A model generated the notes under the pieces. The model was not told where the DNA came from, did not search any database, and worked only from the letters and a program-made list of their open reading frames with translations. A DNA stretch of 41,060 nt. It comes from CAYXFZ01 sp964464385 (GTDB lineage: Bacteria > Planctomycetota > UBA1135). Position 1 is the first letter of the stretch, and the number at the start of each line of letters is the position of its first letter. The stretch lies in NCBI GenBank assembly GCA_964464385.1, contig CAYXFZ010000006.1, forward strand, positions 1 through 41,060. The letters are read 5' to 3'. A program made the position numbers and the translations under genes. Shown in pieces: positions 23,046 to 30,250 of the stretch.

Positions 23046-23513
23046 TCAGCCGACCAAAGCAACCGCCTGCACTTCGATGCAATCGGCGCCTCCCCCTTCG
23101 GTACTCTTCCCTTTTAGATTGACTCGATCCAAAGGGAGATTCAGCAACTGCGCCAAATTCTCGCGCAAAACGGTTCGATGGGGGCCAATGCGAGGTTGGT
23201 CGCAGATCACAACGAGGTCCACCGAGGCCGGGAAGAGGTCGGCATCGGCCAAAAGTCGCAGGGCCTCCTCTAAAAATTGATCGGAGGAGGCATCCTTCCA
23301 GCGCGGATCTTGATCCGAGAATAAAGTGCCCAGATCATCCAGGCCCGCGGCACCTAAGAGGGCATCGGTTAAGGCATGCAGGACGGCGTCGCCGTCGGAA
23401 TGGGCGATTGGGCCCACCGGGCATTCTAAATCCACACCGGCGAGCCGGCAGGGAAGGCCGGGCTGCAAGCGGTGGCGATCCCAACCCAGTCCGATGCGAA
23501 GAGGAGCAATCAT
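23046..23513 (-). CDS. ispF: 2-C-methyl-D-erythritol 2,4-cyclodiphosphate synthase
   Basis: This enzyme makes the cyclodiphosphate intermediate of the MEP isoprenoid pathway. At 155 residues it has the usual family length. Hallmarks are GLGWDRHRL with metal-binding Asp and His, HSDGDAVLHALTDALLGAAG, DLGTLFSDQDPRWKDASS and the C-terminal NLKGKSTEGGG, which replaces the commoner K-T-T-E pattern. The ATG at 23513 overlaps the TGA of ispD (ATGA), so the two consecutive pathway enzymes are translationally coupled but not fused. Confidence 0.95.
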   Translation of the reverse strand: MIAPLRIGLGWDRHRLQPGLPCRLAGVDLECPVGPIAHSDGDAVLHALTDALLGAAGLDDLGTLFSDQDPRWKDASSDQFLEEALRLLADADLFPASVDLVVICDQPRIGPHRTVLRENLAQLLNLPLDRVNLKGKSTEGGGADCIEVQAVALVG

Positions 23514-24211
23514 GAAAGAGGGGTCGTGCGGGATTGAAGGACCGCGGCCGCGAGTTCCAAGTCCGCCTCATGCGTGACCTTGAAGTTGGGAGAAGTGGCT
23601 AGGACTAGGGCAACTTTATGACCGGCGGCCAATAAGAGGCTGGCTTCGTCCGTGGGTGAGGGAGCATCAGCGGGCCAATGTTCAAAAGCGGCCAGGAGCC
23701 GGTCGCGGCGCGCACCTTGGGGGGTCTGGGCGCGCCAAAGATGTTGCCGCTCCAAAGACTCGCCAATCCAACCCTTCTCGCCCTCTTGTTTGAGCGAATC
23801 CGTCAGCGGTTTGGCGGCAATGGCGGCCCCATGCTGGCGGACAGCGGCAGCGACCTCCTCCAAAAGGGAGGGCCAGGTCAGGGGACGGGCGGCATCCTGA
23901 ACCAGGACATAGGGATGGTCAGGATTGGTTGCCGCACAACCCTGCAGACTGGATTGCCATCGTTCTTTGCCACCGGCGACCACGTGATCGGCCCCCAAAT
24001 CCTGGGGTGATTGATCCCACTGTTGGTCCAAAGCCTCCAAATCCTCCGGATTCATGACCAGGACCAATTCGGCTACCGAGTCCGCCTGGCGGAGGGCCCG
24101 CAGGGTATGGGCTAGCAATGGCTCTCCCGCAAGAGATAAAAGCGATTTGTTGCCCCGCCCGAGGCGCTGGCCGCGGCCTGCCGCAACCACGACTGCGGAG
24201 AAGTCTTTCAC
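23510..24211 (-). CDS. ispD: 2-C-methyl-D-erythritol 4-phosphate cytidylyltransferase
   Basis: This is the CTP-using step of the MEP pathway, 233 residues. The N-terminal nucleotide-binding loop reads VVVAAGRGQRLG and is followed by NKSLLSLAGEPLL, where homologues have P-K-Q. Further motifs are VQDAARPL, KPLTDSLKQ, RAQTPQGARRD, DEASLLLAAG and NFKVTHEADLELA. I chose the GTG at 24211: it gives the standard beginning before the loop, and TATTCT ends 6 bases upstream. The frame stays open far beyond the divergent ruvC start, but that part is not family sequence. A GTG two codons earlier is possible. Confidence 0.93.
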   Translation of the reverse strand: MKDFSAVVVAAGRGQRLGRGNKSLLSLAGEPLLAHTLRALRQADSVAELVLVMNPEDLEALDQQWDQSPQDLGADHVVAGGKERWQSSLQGCAATNPDHPYVLVQDAARPLTWPSLLEEVAAAVRQHGAAIAAKPLTDSLKQEGEKGWIGESLERQHLWRAQTPQGARRDRLLAAFEHWPADAPSPTDEASLLLAAGHKVALVLATSPNFKVTHEADLELAAAVLQSRTTPLS

Positions 24212-24217
24212 TGCCAC

Positions 24218-24223
24218 AGAATA
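24218..24223 (-). promoter_or_regulatory. -10-like TATTCT for ispD-ispF
   Basis: TATTCT on the minus strand ends 6 bases before the GTG at 24211. It supports that start and a leaderless mRNA. Confidence 0.4.
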
Positions 24224-24228
24224 CGAGA

Positions 24229-24234
24229 TAGCAT
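24229..24234 (+). promoter_or_regulatory. -10-like TAGCAT for ruvC
   Basis: TAGCAT ends 7 bases before the ATG at 24242. Only 30 bases separate the ruvC and ispD start codons, and the two -10 boxes are 5 bases apart on opposite strands. The polymerase footprints must overlap. Confidence 0.45.
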
Positions 24235-24241
24235 CTTTGAC

Positions 24242-24787
24242 ATGGAGATGCGTCGCATCCTGGGCGTGGACCCCGGCACTCGGTTTTCCGGCTGGGGGGT
24301 AGTGGCCGGACCCCCTTCTTCGCTGCAACGCCTGGCCTCCGGTGTCCTGGAATTGGGTGCCCGTTCTCCCATTCCCGCCCGTCTGGCCCGGCTTCATGAG
24401 GGGATTTCGGCGGTGCTCCAAGAACAGCAACCCGATCTGGTCGTGGTGGAATCCGCCTTTTTTGGCCTTAATGCCAGCTCTGCCCTGCGCCTCGGCGAGG
24501 CCCGCGGGGTCGTCCTGTTGGCGGCCCAGCAAGCGGGGCTTGCCCTGCGTGAAGTTCCTCCGGCCCGAGTCAAACGCCGCGTGGGTGGCCACGGTCAAGC
24601 CAGCAAGGAAATGCTGGCCCGCATGGTGGCCGCTCATCTAGGTTGCGAGGAGGATTTTTCTTCTCTGGACGAAAGCGACGCTTTGGCCCTCGCGATTTGC
24701 GCTTTCCTGGAATCCCCTGACGAGATCTGCCAAACTCATGGATCTGCCCGCGGCTTGCCCTCGGGAGCCTCAGAACAACTCGGATGA
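24242..24787 (+). CDS. ruvC: crossover junction endodeoxyribonuclease RuvC
   Basis: This Holliday-junction resolvase has 181 residues. Catalytic acids are visible: Asp10 in LGVDPG, Glu70 in VVESAFFGLN, and Asp143/Asp146 in SLDESDALALAI. The basic segment PARVKRRVGGHGQASKEML matches the DNA-binding region. It is probably part of the RuvABC system, although ruvA and ruvB are not in the window. An ATG two codons later is an alternative start. Its stop overlaps the ATG of the next gene (ATGA). Confidence 0.93.
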   Translation: MEMRRILGVDPGTRFSGWGVVAGPPSSLQRLASGVLELGARSPIPARLARLHEGISAVLQEQQPDLVVVESAFFGLNASSALRLGEARGVVLLAAQQAGLALREVPPARVKRRVGGHGQASKEMLARMVAAHLGCEEDFSSLDESDALALAICAFLESPDEICQTHGSARGLPSGASEQLG

Positions 24788-25515
24788 AGACCCCGCCTGT
24801 CCCCATTTGGTCCGCTAATGCATTGCGGTCCTGGCTGATGGCCAAGCCAGAGCGATTGGAACCCGGTCTCCGTCCTCTTGGTCGGACGACTTCTTCTTCC
24901 AAAGAGCCTTGGTTGGCCTTGGATCCCCTAGGACGATTGGTGGTCGTCCGGGTCGCTAAATCCGGTCATCCTCCTCCCTTGCAGAAATTGGCGGCCGAAC
25001 TGGCCTCTTTTCGGCAGGATTCCAGCAAGTGGGCGCGCCAGGTTCCCCATCCGGAACAGGCCCGATTGTTGCTGGTTGTCTCGGATCTTGCAGACGACGA
25101 TCGTGCGGGTCTCGCCCTCTTGGCGGACACATTGCCCTTGCGTGTGCATGGTCTGGAAGTGCACGGGAAGGTGGAGGATCCGCGGCCTCAGTTGACCTTG
25201 GAGCTTCCTCTCCGTCCTTTTTCGACCGCGTCTCTGGCCGAAAACCCAGGCAGATCCCACCTTCTTCGATTCTTTGATGGGGCCGCCCGCCTTCGTCCTC
25301 CAGTGATGGCCTGGGGAGATGGCGACCCGATTCTGTTTCATGGTCGCCATGGTTTGTGCGCGAGTTTGTTTTGTAGCGTGGAAACACCCTTGTTTTTTGC
25401 CCGCCGACCGGAGGGTGGAGTCGAAGAAATGGAAATCCACTCCAGTCATGATGTGGATCGAGCCCTGGATGGTTTGATGCGGGAACAGTACGAAGAAATG
25501 CAAGCCATGGCCTAA
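24784..25515 (+). CDS. protein of unknown function, coupled to ruvC
   Basis: I do not recognise a named family for this 243-residue protein. The segment WLALDPLGRLVVVRVAKSG followed by a Leu/Ala helix (about 43-75) resembles the strand-strand-helix of PD-(D/E)xK nuclease-like domains, where the corresponding strand reads V-I-E-L-K. The catalytic E-x-K is absent here, so at most this is an inactive relic; this is inference. The rest is Leu/Arg/Pro-rich with no signal peptide or membrane segment and ends in an acidic helix. It overlaps ruvC by ATGA, so a link to DNA repair is plausible from context only. Confidence 0.6.
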   Translation: MKTPPVPIWSANALRSWLMAKPERLEPGLRPLGRTTSSSKEPWLALDPLGRLVVVRVAKSGHPPPLQKLAAELASFRQDSSKWARQVPHPEQARLLLVVSDLADDDRAGLALLADTLPLRVHGLEVHGKVEDPRPQLTLELPLRPFSTASLAENPGRSHLLRFFDGAARLRPPVMAWGDGDPILFHGRHGLCASLFCSVETPLFFARRPEGGVEEMEIHSSHDVDRALDGLMREQYEEMQAMA

Positions 25516-25556
25516 GATCTTGGGTCACAGGCCCTCGGCCCAACCGTCTTCCGGAT

Positions 25557-25997
25557 ATGAGGGCAGGGTTTTCCACCCGTTTTCGCGTGCGCGTGGTCGC
25601 CGTCGTCTTTCTTTTTGCTGCCGTTCGGGGAGAGTGGGCAGTTTGGTTTCCGCGGCAACCGAGTTTTGAGTTGGCTTGGTCCAACCTATCTCCGTATTTG
25701 CCCGATTTGGAAACCGCTGGTCGAGGAGAGCTGACCCTCCTGCCGGGCTTGGGGCCTGCTCGTGCCCTTTCCTTGGTCCGGAATCGGCCCTTCTTGGGTT
25801 TGCCCCTGACCGCCCGCCGGCTTTCGCTTCTCCCCGGCTTTGGTGAATCTTCCGCCGCCCAAATTCAGGCTTGGTATGCCGCCGACGGCATCCTGTGGGC
25901 GCCGATAGAATGGACCGATGAGCCGGGTGGAGTCCCCCTCCAACATGTCCCCAATGCTGTGCGAAGCCCTCCAGGAGGATCGCGCCTTCCAGGATGA
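25557..25997 (+). CDS. membrane-anchored helix-hairpin-helix (ComEA-like) small protein
   Basis: This 146-residue protein has one N-terminal hydrophobic segment (about 10-30) acting as signal or anchor. Two consecutive helix-hairpin-helix motifs follow: LTLLPGLGPARALSLVRN and LSLLPGFGESSAAQIQAW. This layout resembles ComEA-type DNA-binding proteins of the envelope, though it could bind DNA non-specifically in another role. The C-terminal 27 residues are coded by the region that also encodes the start of nadC (80-base overlap). They look like low-information sequence, so the functional part ends near residue 120. No other competence genes are visible. Confidence 0.68.
   Translation: MRAGFSTRFRVRVVAVVFLFAAVRGEWAVWFPRQPSFELAWSNLSPYLPDLETAGRGELTLLPGLGPARALSLVRNRPFLGLPLTARRLSLLPGFGESSAAQIQAWYAADGILWAPIEWTDEPGGVPLQHVPNAVRSPPGGSRLPG
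25906..25911 (+). promoter_or_regulatory. -10-like TAGAAT for nadC inside the upstream gene
   Basis: TAGAAT ends 6 bases before the ATG at 25918. It lies within the helix-hairpin-helix gene and suggests that nadC, the VanZ-like gene and purB can be transcribed from their own leaderless promoter. Confidence 0.45.
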
Positions 25998-26769
25998 GAC
26001 CTCCCTCCTCCTGGTGCCGAAAGATGCTCGGGCTCGTGGTCGCCTGATTGCTCGTGGAGTTGGGGTCCTCGCCGGCTGTTCCTTTGCCGAGCAGGCATTT
26101 CTTGCCCTGGATCCGGCGGTTTCCTTGGATTGGCATGTTCAGGACGGGGATTCTCTGCAGCCGGAGGATCTTGTTCTCTCCTTGTTGGGGAGCGCCCGTG
26201 GAATGCTCGCGGCCGAACGCACGGCCCTCAATTTTCTGCAACAGCTTTCTGGAGTTGCTACCCAAACGGCACGATTTGTGGCCTTGGCCTCTCCGGTGCG
26301 GGTGTTGGACACCCGCAAGACCATCCCCGGGCTTCGAGATGCCCAGAAGGCTGCCGTCCTCGCAGGTGGGGGAGTCAACCACCGGCGGAATCTCGAAGAT
26401 CAAATTTTGATCAAGGAAAACCACTTGGCCCTTTCCGGTCTCTCTATTGAGGATGCCGTGCGTCGCGCAGTGCAAGATTCCGGTGGGCGGGTGGTCGGCG
26501 TGGAAGCCCAAACCGAAACCGAAGCAGAGACTGCCCTGGAGTTGGGCGCGTCATTTGTGTTGCTGGATAATTTTTCAATTGAGGATTTGGGCCCCATGGC
26601 CGAGCGTCTTCGGGCCCGTTTTCCAGAAGCGGTGTTGGAGGCGAGCGGGGGCATTGACGCCCAAAACATTGCCGCTCTTGCCCGGCTTTCCCTGGACCGG
26701 GTTTCCGTGGGCGCGTTGACCCACTCTTCCCCGGCACTGGACCTCTCTCTCTTGTTGGAGCTCGCATGA
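25918..26769 (+). CDS. nadC: nicotinate-nucleotide pyrophosphorylase (carboxylating)
   Basis: This enzyme converts quinolinate and PRPP to nicotinate mononucleotide in de novo NAD synthesis; 283 residues, normal length. Hallmarks are EDRAFQDETS, AERTALNFLQQLSGVAT, VLDTRKTIPGLRDAQKAAVLAGGG, NHRRNLEDQILIKENHLAL and the C-terminal barrel segments EASGGIDAQNIAAL and DRVSVGALTHS. The ATG at 25918 is preferred because a TAGAAT box precedes it by 6 bases. ATGs at 25945 and 25954 are alternatives that fit the family N-terminus about as well. The stop overlaps the ATG of the VanZ-like gene. Confidence 0.96.
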   Translation: MSRVESPSNMSPMLCEALQEDRAFQDETSLLLVPKDARARGRLIARGVGVLAGCSFAEQAFLALDPAVSLDWHVQDGDSLQPEDLVLSLLGSARGMLAAERTALNFLQQLSGVATQTARFVALASPVRVLDTRKTIPGLRDAQKAAVLAGGGVNHRRNLEDQILIKENHLALSGLSIEDAVRRAVQDSGGRVVGVEAQTETEAETALELGASFVLLDNFSIEDLGPMAERLRARFPEAVLEASGGIDAQNIAALARLSLDRVSVGALTHSSPALDLSLLLELA

Positions 26770-27272
26770 TTTCGTCCGGCTCTCTCTTTCAAAGACTCGC
26801 TTCGCTCCCGTTGTGGCTACGCTTCTTGGTTTTTGCCACGACTTTGGGGATTGTTTATTGGGTGTCTACTTGGGAGCCCTCTCCGCATGAACCCAATGAA
26901 TTTTGGGCTCTCTTTTGGCAGTCTGGGCACGCCCCGCTTTATGGCCTGCTGGCAGCAGGCTTTCTACTCCTCCATGGGCCAACCTCGGCAACTCGCCGGG
27001 TCGCTTGGGTCGGATGCTTGGTGTTGGTGGCAACCGTCGGGTATGCCGACGAATGGCATCAAATGAGTCTTGCTGCCCGTTCCTCCGATTTGCGGGATTT
27101 GGGTACCGACCTGCTGGGAGGCGTTGGTGCGATTTTGGCCGTGCGTTGGTTTTCCGAGGACCGCTTTCCCTTCCTGCGTGGGCTCGTTGTGGGTCTGGCC
27201 CTCCTTGCCGCTATCCTGAGTTGGAGTGTTTGGTCCTTGCCCTTGGATCCTCTGCCCTTGCCTTTCTCGTGA
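26766..27272 (+). CDS. VanZ-like family membrane protein
   Basis: This 168-residue protein has four or five hydrophobic segments. The VanZ-like signature is GYADEWHQMSLAARSSDLRDLGTDLLGGVGAI, seen here at about 97-128. WQSGHAPLYGLLAAG earlier corresponds to the conserved H-F-x-x-Y region. The family is named after a teicoplanin-resistance accessory protein, but most members have unknown roles; no other van gene is present, so resistance is not implied. It is coupled by ATGA to nadC and by GTGA to purB. Confidence 0.85.
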   Translation: MISSGSLFQRLASLPLWLRFLVFATTLGIVYWVSTWEPSPHEPNEFWALFWQSGHAPLYGLLAAGFLLLHGPTSATRRVAWVGCLVLVATVGYADEWHQMSLAARSSDLRDLGTDLLGGVGAILAVRWFSEDRFPFLRGLVVGLALLAAILSWSVWSLPLDPLPLPFS

Positions 27273-28708
27273 ACGACGATCATTCCAGCTACTCCTCTCC
27301 TTTGGCCTCCCGCTATGCCAGTGGTGCCATGATGGAGGTCTTCTCCGCTCGTCGTCGGGCTTTGATCTGGCGAGACCTTTGGATTACCTTGGCCGAGTGT
27401 CAGCAAGAACTGGGCCTCAAGATTCGAAACGACCAGATCCAGGCCTTGCGTGAGGCCCGCGACGACATTGACTTTGAGCGGATCGCGGAGCTGGAAGGGG
27501 AACTGCGACACGATGTCATGGCCCATGTGCATGCCTTCGGCGAGAAGGCCCCAGTGGCCAAGGGAATCTTGCATTGGGGGGCCACCTCCTGTTTCGTGGC
27601 CGATGGTGCCGACTTGGTTGTGATGCAAGAGGGCATGTCCTTGATCCGGGCCCGCCTGGTTGCCGTGATCCGTAGCTTGCGAGATTTTTGCCGTGAACAG
27701 CGTGACCTTCCGATCCTTGGTTTCACTCATTTCCAACCGGCCCAGCCCACCACCTTGGGCAAACGAGCTTCGTTGTGGTTGCAAGATCTCCTCATGGATT
27801 TGGAACAACTTGAGGCCTTGCAGGAGCGCTTGCCCTTCCGTGGCGTCAAGGGCACGACCGGTACCCAAGCTTCCTTTTTGCAATTGTTTGACGGAGATCA
27901 CGAGAAAACCCGGCAACTGGATCGCATGGTTGCTGAGCGCATGGGATTTTCCCGCACGGTGGCCGTCTGTGGGCAAACCTATCCGCGTAAGTGGGATGCC
28001 CTGGTCTTGAATGTCTTGGCCGGAGTGGGCGCCTCGGCCTCCAAGTTCGGCGTAGATTTACGTCTCATGGCCAATCGTCGCGAACTGGAAGAACCCTTCG
28101 GCAGTCGCCAAATTGGTTCCTCTGCAATGCCCTACAAGCGCAACCCCATGCGCTCCGAGCGCATCGGTGCCCTGTCGCGCTACCTCATGAACTTGGCGCC
28201 CAACGCCTTGCAAACGGCTGCCAACCAATGGTTGGAGCGGACCTTGGATGATTCCGCAAACCGGCGTATTTCCATTGCCGAGTCCTTCCTGGCCGCCGAT
28301 GCCATTTTGATTCTGCTGGAGGATGTGTGCTCTGGTTTGGTGCCATACCCACGGGTGATTGACGCCAATCTTCGTCGCGAGATTCCATTCCTGGCTACGG
28401 AAAGTGTGCTCATGGCCGCGGTGCGGGCCGGCGGCGATCGCCAAGATTTGCATGAACGCCTTCGGGTCCACAGCCAAGAGTCTGCCAGCCGACTAAAGAC
28501 GGGGGATGGCGAAAACGATTTGCTCGAGCGCATCGGCGCCGATCCTGCCTTTGCCGCCATTCATGCCAGTTTGGACGAATTGGTGGATCCGCGCCGATTC
28601 ATCGGCCGCGCCCCGCAACAAGTGGATGAGTTTTTGGCCGAGGAAGTGGCCCCCGTCTTGCGGGATCGCGCTACGGTCCAGCCCCCCGAGGGCTCCGTCC
28701 GGGTTTAG
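27269..28708 (+). CDS. purB: adenylosuccinate lyase
   Basis: This purine-biosynthesis enzyme cleaves SAICAR and adenylosuccinate to release fumarate. The fumarase-superfamily signature GSSAMPYKRNPMRSER begins at residue 283. Other hallmarks are HWGATSCFVADGADL, GFTHFQPAQPTTLGKRASLW, RGVKGTTGTQASFLQLF and QWLERTLDDSANRR. I chose the GTG at 27269, which overlaps the VanZ-like stop (GTGA), giving 479 residues. The frame is open further upstream but only as a shadow of the VanZ-like gene. Its length and sequence resemble the eukaryote-type purB subgroup more than the short bacterial one. It is followed by a strong hairpin. Confidence 0.95.
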   Translation: MNDDHSSYSSPLASRYASGAMMEVFSARRRALIWRDLWITLAECQQELGLKIRNDQIQALREARDDIDFERIAELEGELRHDVMAHVHAFGEKAPVAKGILHWGATSCFVADGADLVVMQEGMSLIRARLVAVIRSLRDFCREQRDLPILGFTHFQPAQPTTLGKRASLWLQDLLMDLEQLEALQERLPFRGVKGTTGTQASFLQLFDGDHEKTRQLDRMVAERMGFSRTVAVCGQTYPRKWDALVLNVLAGVGASASKFGVDLRLMANRRELEEPFGSRQIGSSAMPYKRNPMRSERIGALSRYLMNLAPNALQTAANQWLERTLDDSANRRISIAESFLAADAILILLEDVCSGLVPYPRVIDANLRREIPFLATESVLMAAVRAGGDRQDLHERLRVHSQESASRLKTGDGENDLLERIGADPAFAAIHASLDELVDPRRFIGRAPQQVDEFLAEEVAPVLRDRATVQPPEGSVRV

Positions 28709-28737
28709 GGAAAACCCCTCCGTCTAGGCCGAAAAAG

Positions 28738-28773
28738 AAACCGGGCTGCGGACCAAGGTCAGCAGCCCGGTTT
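28738..28773. terminator. strong hairpin terminator between convergent genes
   Basis: AAACCGGGCTGC (28738-28749) and GCAGCCCGGTTT (28762-28773) form a perfect 12-bp stem around a 12-base loop that can itself pair GACC/GGTC. On the minus strand the stem runs straight into a T-rich tract (TTTCTTTTTC), so it is a classical terminator for the repeat-protein gene at 28788. It may also stop purB transcription on the plus strand. Confidence 0.85.
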
Positions 28774-28787
28774 GCAGAGAGTCGGGA

Positions 28788-30157
28788 TCAGTTCTCGACC
28801 TCTTCAAGTTGGCGATGGGTATGGGCAAGCTGCAATTCCAGTTCAGCTCGTTCCAATTCCAGTTCCATCATGCGGATTTCCAGTTCCAACTCATGGATGC
28901 GACGTTCCAGGTCTTGCAACTCGTCGTTTTCTTCATACCATTCGTCTTTCTCATCCCATTCATCATTTTCATCCTCCTCGCCCTCGTCGCTGTAGCGGTG
29001 GCGAATCTTCTGAATATTCACCATCGGGAGGCTGCGGATGCTCCCGTTTTCCTCTAGGTCACTGATGGAGCGGCCGAACCGCTCACGCATGTTCTCCATG
29101 TCAAAGTCAATGTCCACGTCGTTGCCAAAGAAGGGCATTTTGAAGGGAGCTTCACCCTCGCCATCACCGAAGGACAAGGCGCGAATTCTCATGCCTTTGG
29201 GGAACTCGCCACTTTCCATCGCAGATTCGATGTGCTCGCGAATGCCTTCGGGGAGGTTGTCTCGGACATGTTCGCGGACACCTTTTGGAAGTCTTTCAAA
29301 ATCTTCGCCGCCAGTGATTCTCATGAGAGTGCCGAAGAAATCTTCGTCACCGCCTCGTGATTCGTGGTCGTTGTGAATTCGAGAGTCATGACCATCAAGA
29401 TCGCCAATGGAAAAAGCGTGGATCCGAGCGTCTTCGGGGAAGTTTCCTTCACCCATCATGCCCTTCATCATGCCGAGCATTCCTTCGGGCATGTTTTCCA
29501 TGTCAATGTTTATGTCCACCACCACGTCGCCATCCAGGAAGGGCATTTTGCCGTGGGAGCCGTCACCATCGGGGCCACCAAAGGAGAAGGAAAAGTTACG
29601 ACTCTTGCCTTTGCTTTTGCTCTTGCCCTGACTCGGGCCGAACGTTCCCTTCCAGGAACCGCAGTCGTTCCCTTTCCAGGAGCTACCGGACCCACCTTTG
29701 CTCAAAGGGAATGGATTGCCTTTTAAGTTTGCTTTCTTGCCGAAGGAAGGGGCGCTTTTGCCGCAAGCGCCTTTGCCAGCGGAGGACTTGCTGCAACTCG
29801 GGCTCCTTTTGCACTTGGCACCACCTTTGCCAGCGGGGCAATCCCCACCACGGTCGCATTGGGGACCCTCAGGGCCAGCTTGGCAGCTTGGGCCACCCTT
29901 GCCCTTGGCGCATTGGGCGCGATCACACTTGGCACNNNNNNNNNNNNNNNNNNNNNNNNNNNNNNNNNNNNNNNNNNNNNNNNNNNNNNNNNNNNNNNNN
30001 NNNNNNNNNNNNNNNNNNNNNNNNNNNNNNNNNNNTGGGGACCCTCAGGGCCAGCCTGGCAGCTTGGGCTACCCTTGCCCAGAGGACAATCGGGGCCATT
30101 TTGGGCCAGGGAAGGGCTGGCCAGAAGAAGAAGGAGAGTCAGAAGGCGAAGAGTCAT
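28788..30157 (-). CDS. secreted Cys/Gly/Lys-rich repeat protein with acidic coiled-coil C-terminus (broken by assembly gap)
   Basis: The ATG at 30157 opens a clear signal peptide (MTLRLLTLLLLLASPSLAQ). It is followed by GKGSPSCQAGPEGP, running into a 100-N gap (29936-30035). Beyond the gap, the frame that stays open to the TAA at 28788 starts AKCDRAQCAKGKGGPSCQAG. It continues with Cys-, Gly- and Lys-rich repeats, so this is one gene and not two. The repeat GGPSCQAGPEGPQC flanks the gap on both sides. Then come a Ser/Gly/Lys stretch, two copies of a block KMPF..DV.VDI..DMENM (about 29490-29549 and 29090-29144), an acidic Asp/Glu/Trp/Tyr patch and a C-terminal Leu/Glu/Arg coiled coil of about 45 residues. 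True gap length must leave remainder 2 on division by 3; 100 does not. No family is recognised. A structural or metal-binding surface role is a guess. Confidence 0.72.
29936..30035. other. assembly gap of 100 N in a tandem-repeat coding region
   Basis: The run of exactly 100 Ns is a scaffolding placeholder. The plus-strand sequence on its left (29863-29912) and right (30036-30085) is nearly identical over about 45 bases. That shows the assembler stopped inside a tandem repeat of unknown copy number. Confidence 0.9.
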
Positions 30158-30250
30158 TTTATCGGAGTTGAAGGGTTATCCCGGATTGGGAATTCCCACC
30201 AGACTACGGAATAATGGAATCCTCGGCGGGAACTTTTCTGCCTCAATCCC

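Noticed and set aside
25525..26511. Long minus-strand open frame opposite the helix-hairpin-helix gene and nadC
   Set aside because: It is antisense to two genes with clear family motifs and is rich in shadow-type Gly/Arg/Pro composition.
26766..27272. Glycopeptide-resistance role for the VanZ-like gene
   Set aside because: No vanHAX or regulatory genes are present; VanZ-like proteins are common without resistance.
28788..29705. A stand-alone protein starting with TTG at 29705
   Set aside because: The same frame continues upstream without a stop through Cys-rich repeats to the gap, so the TTG is internal.
29863..30085. Possible CRISPR-like array because near-identical sequence flanks the N run
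   Set aside because: The repeated unit is coding (Cys/Gly repeats in frame), and no regular spacers or cas genes are visible.
29723..30157. A separate 144-residue alanine/proline-rich protein made by reading through the N gap
   Set aside because: The part after the gap is in the wrong frame because the gap length is a placeholder; the correct frame continues the Cys/Gly repeats into the downstream gene.
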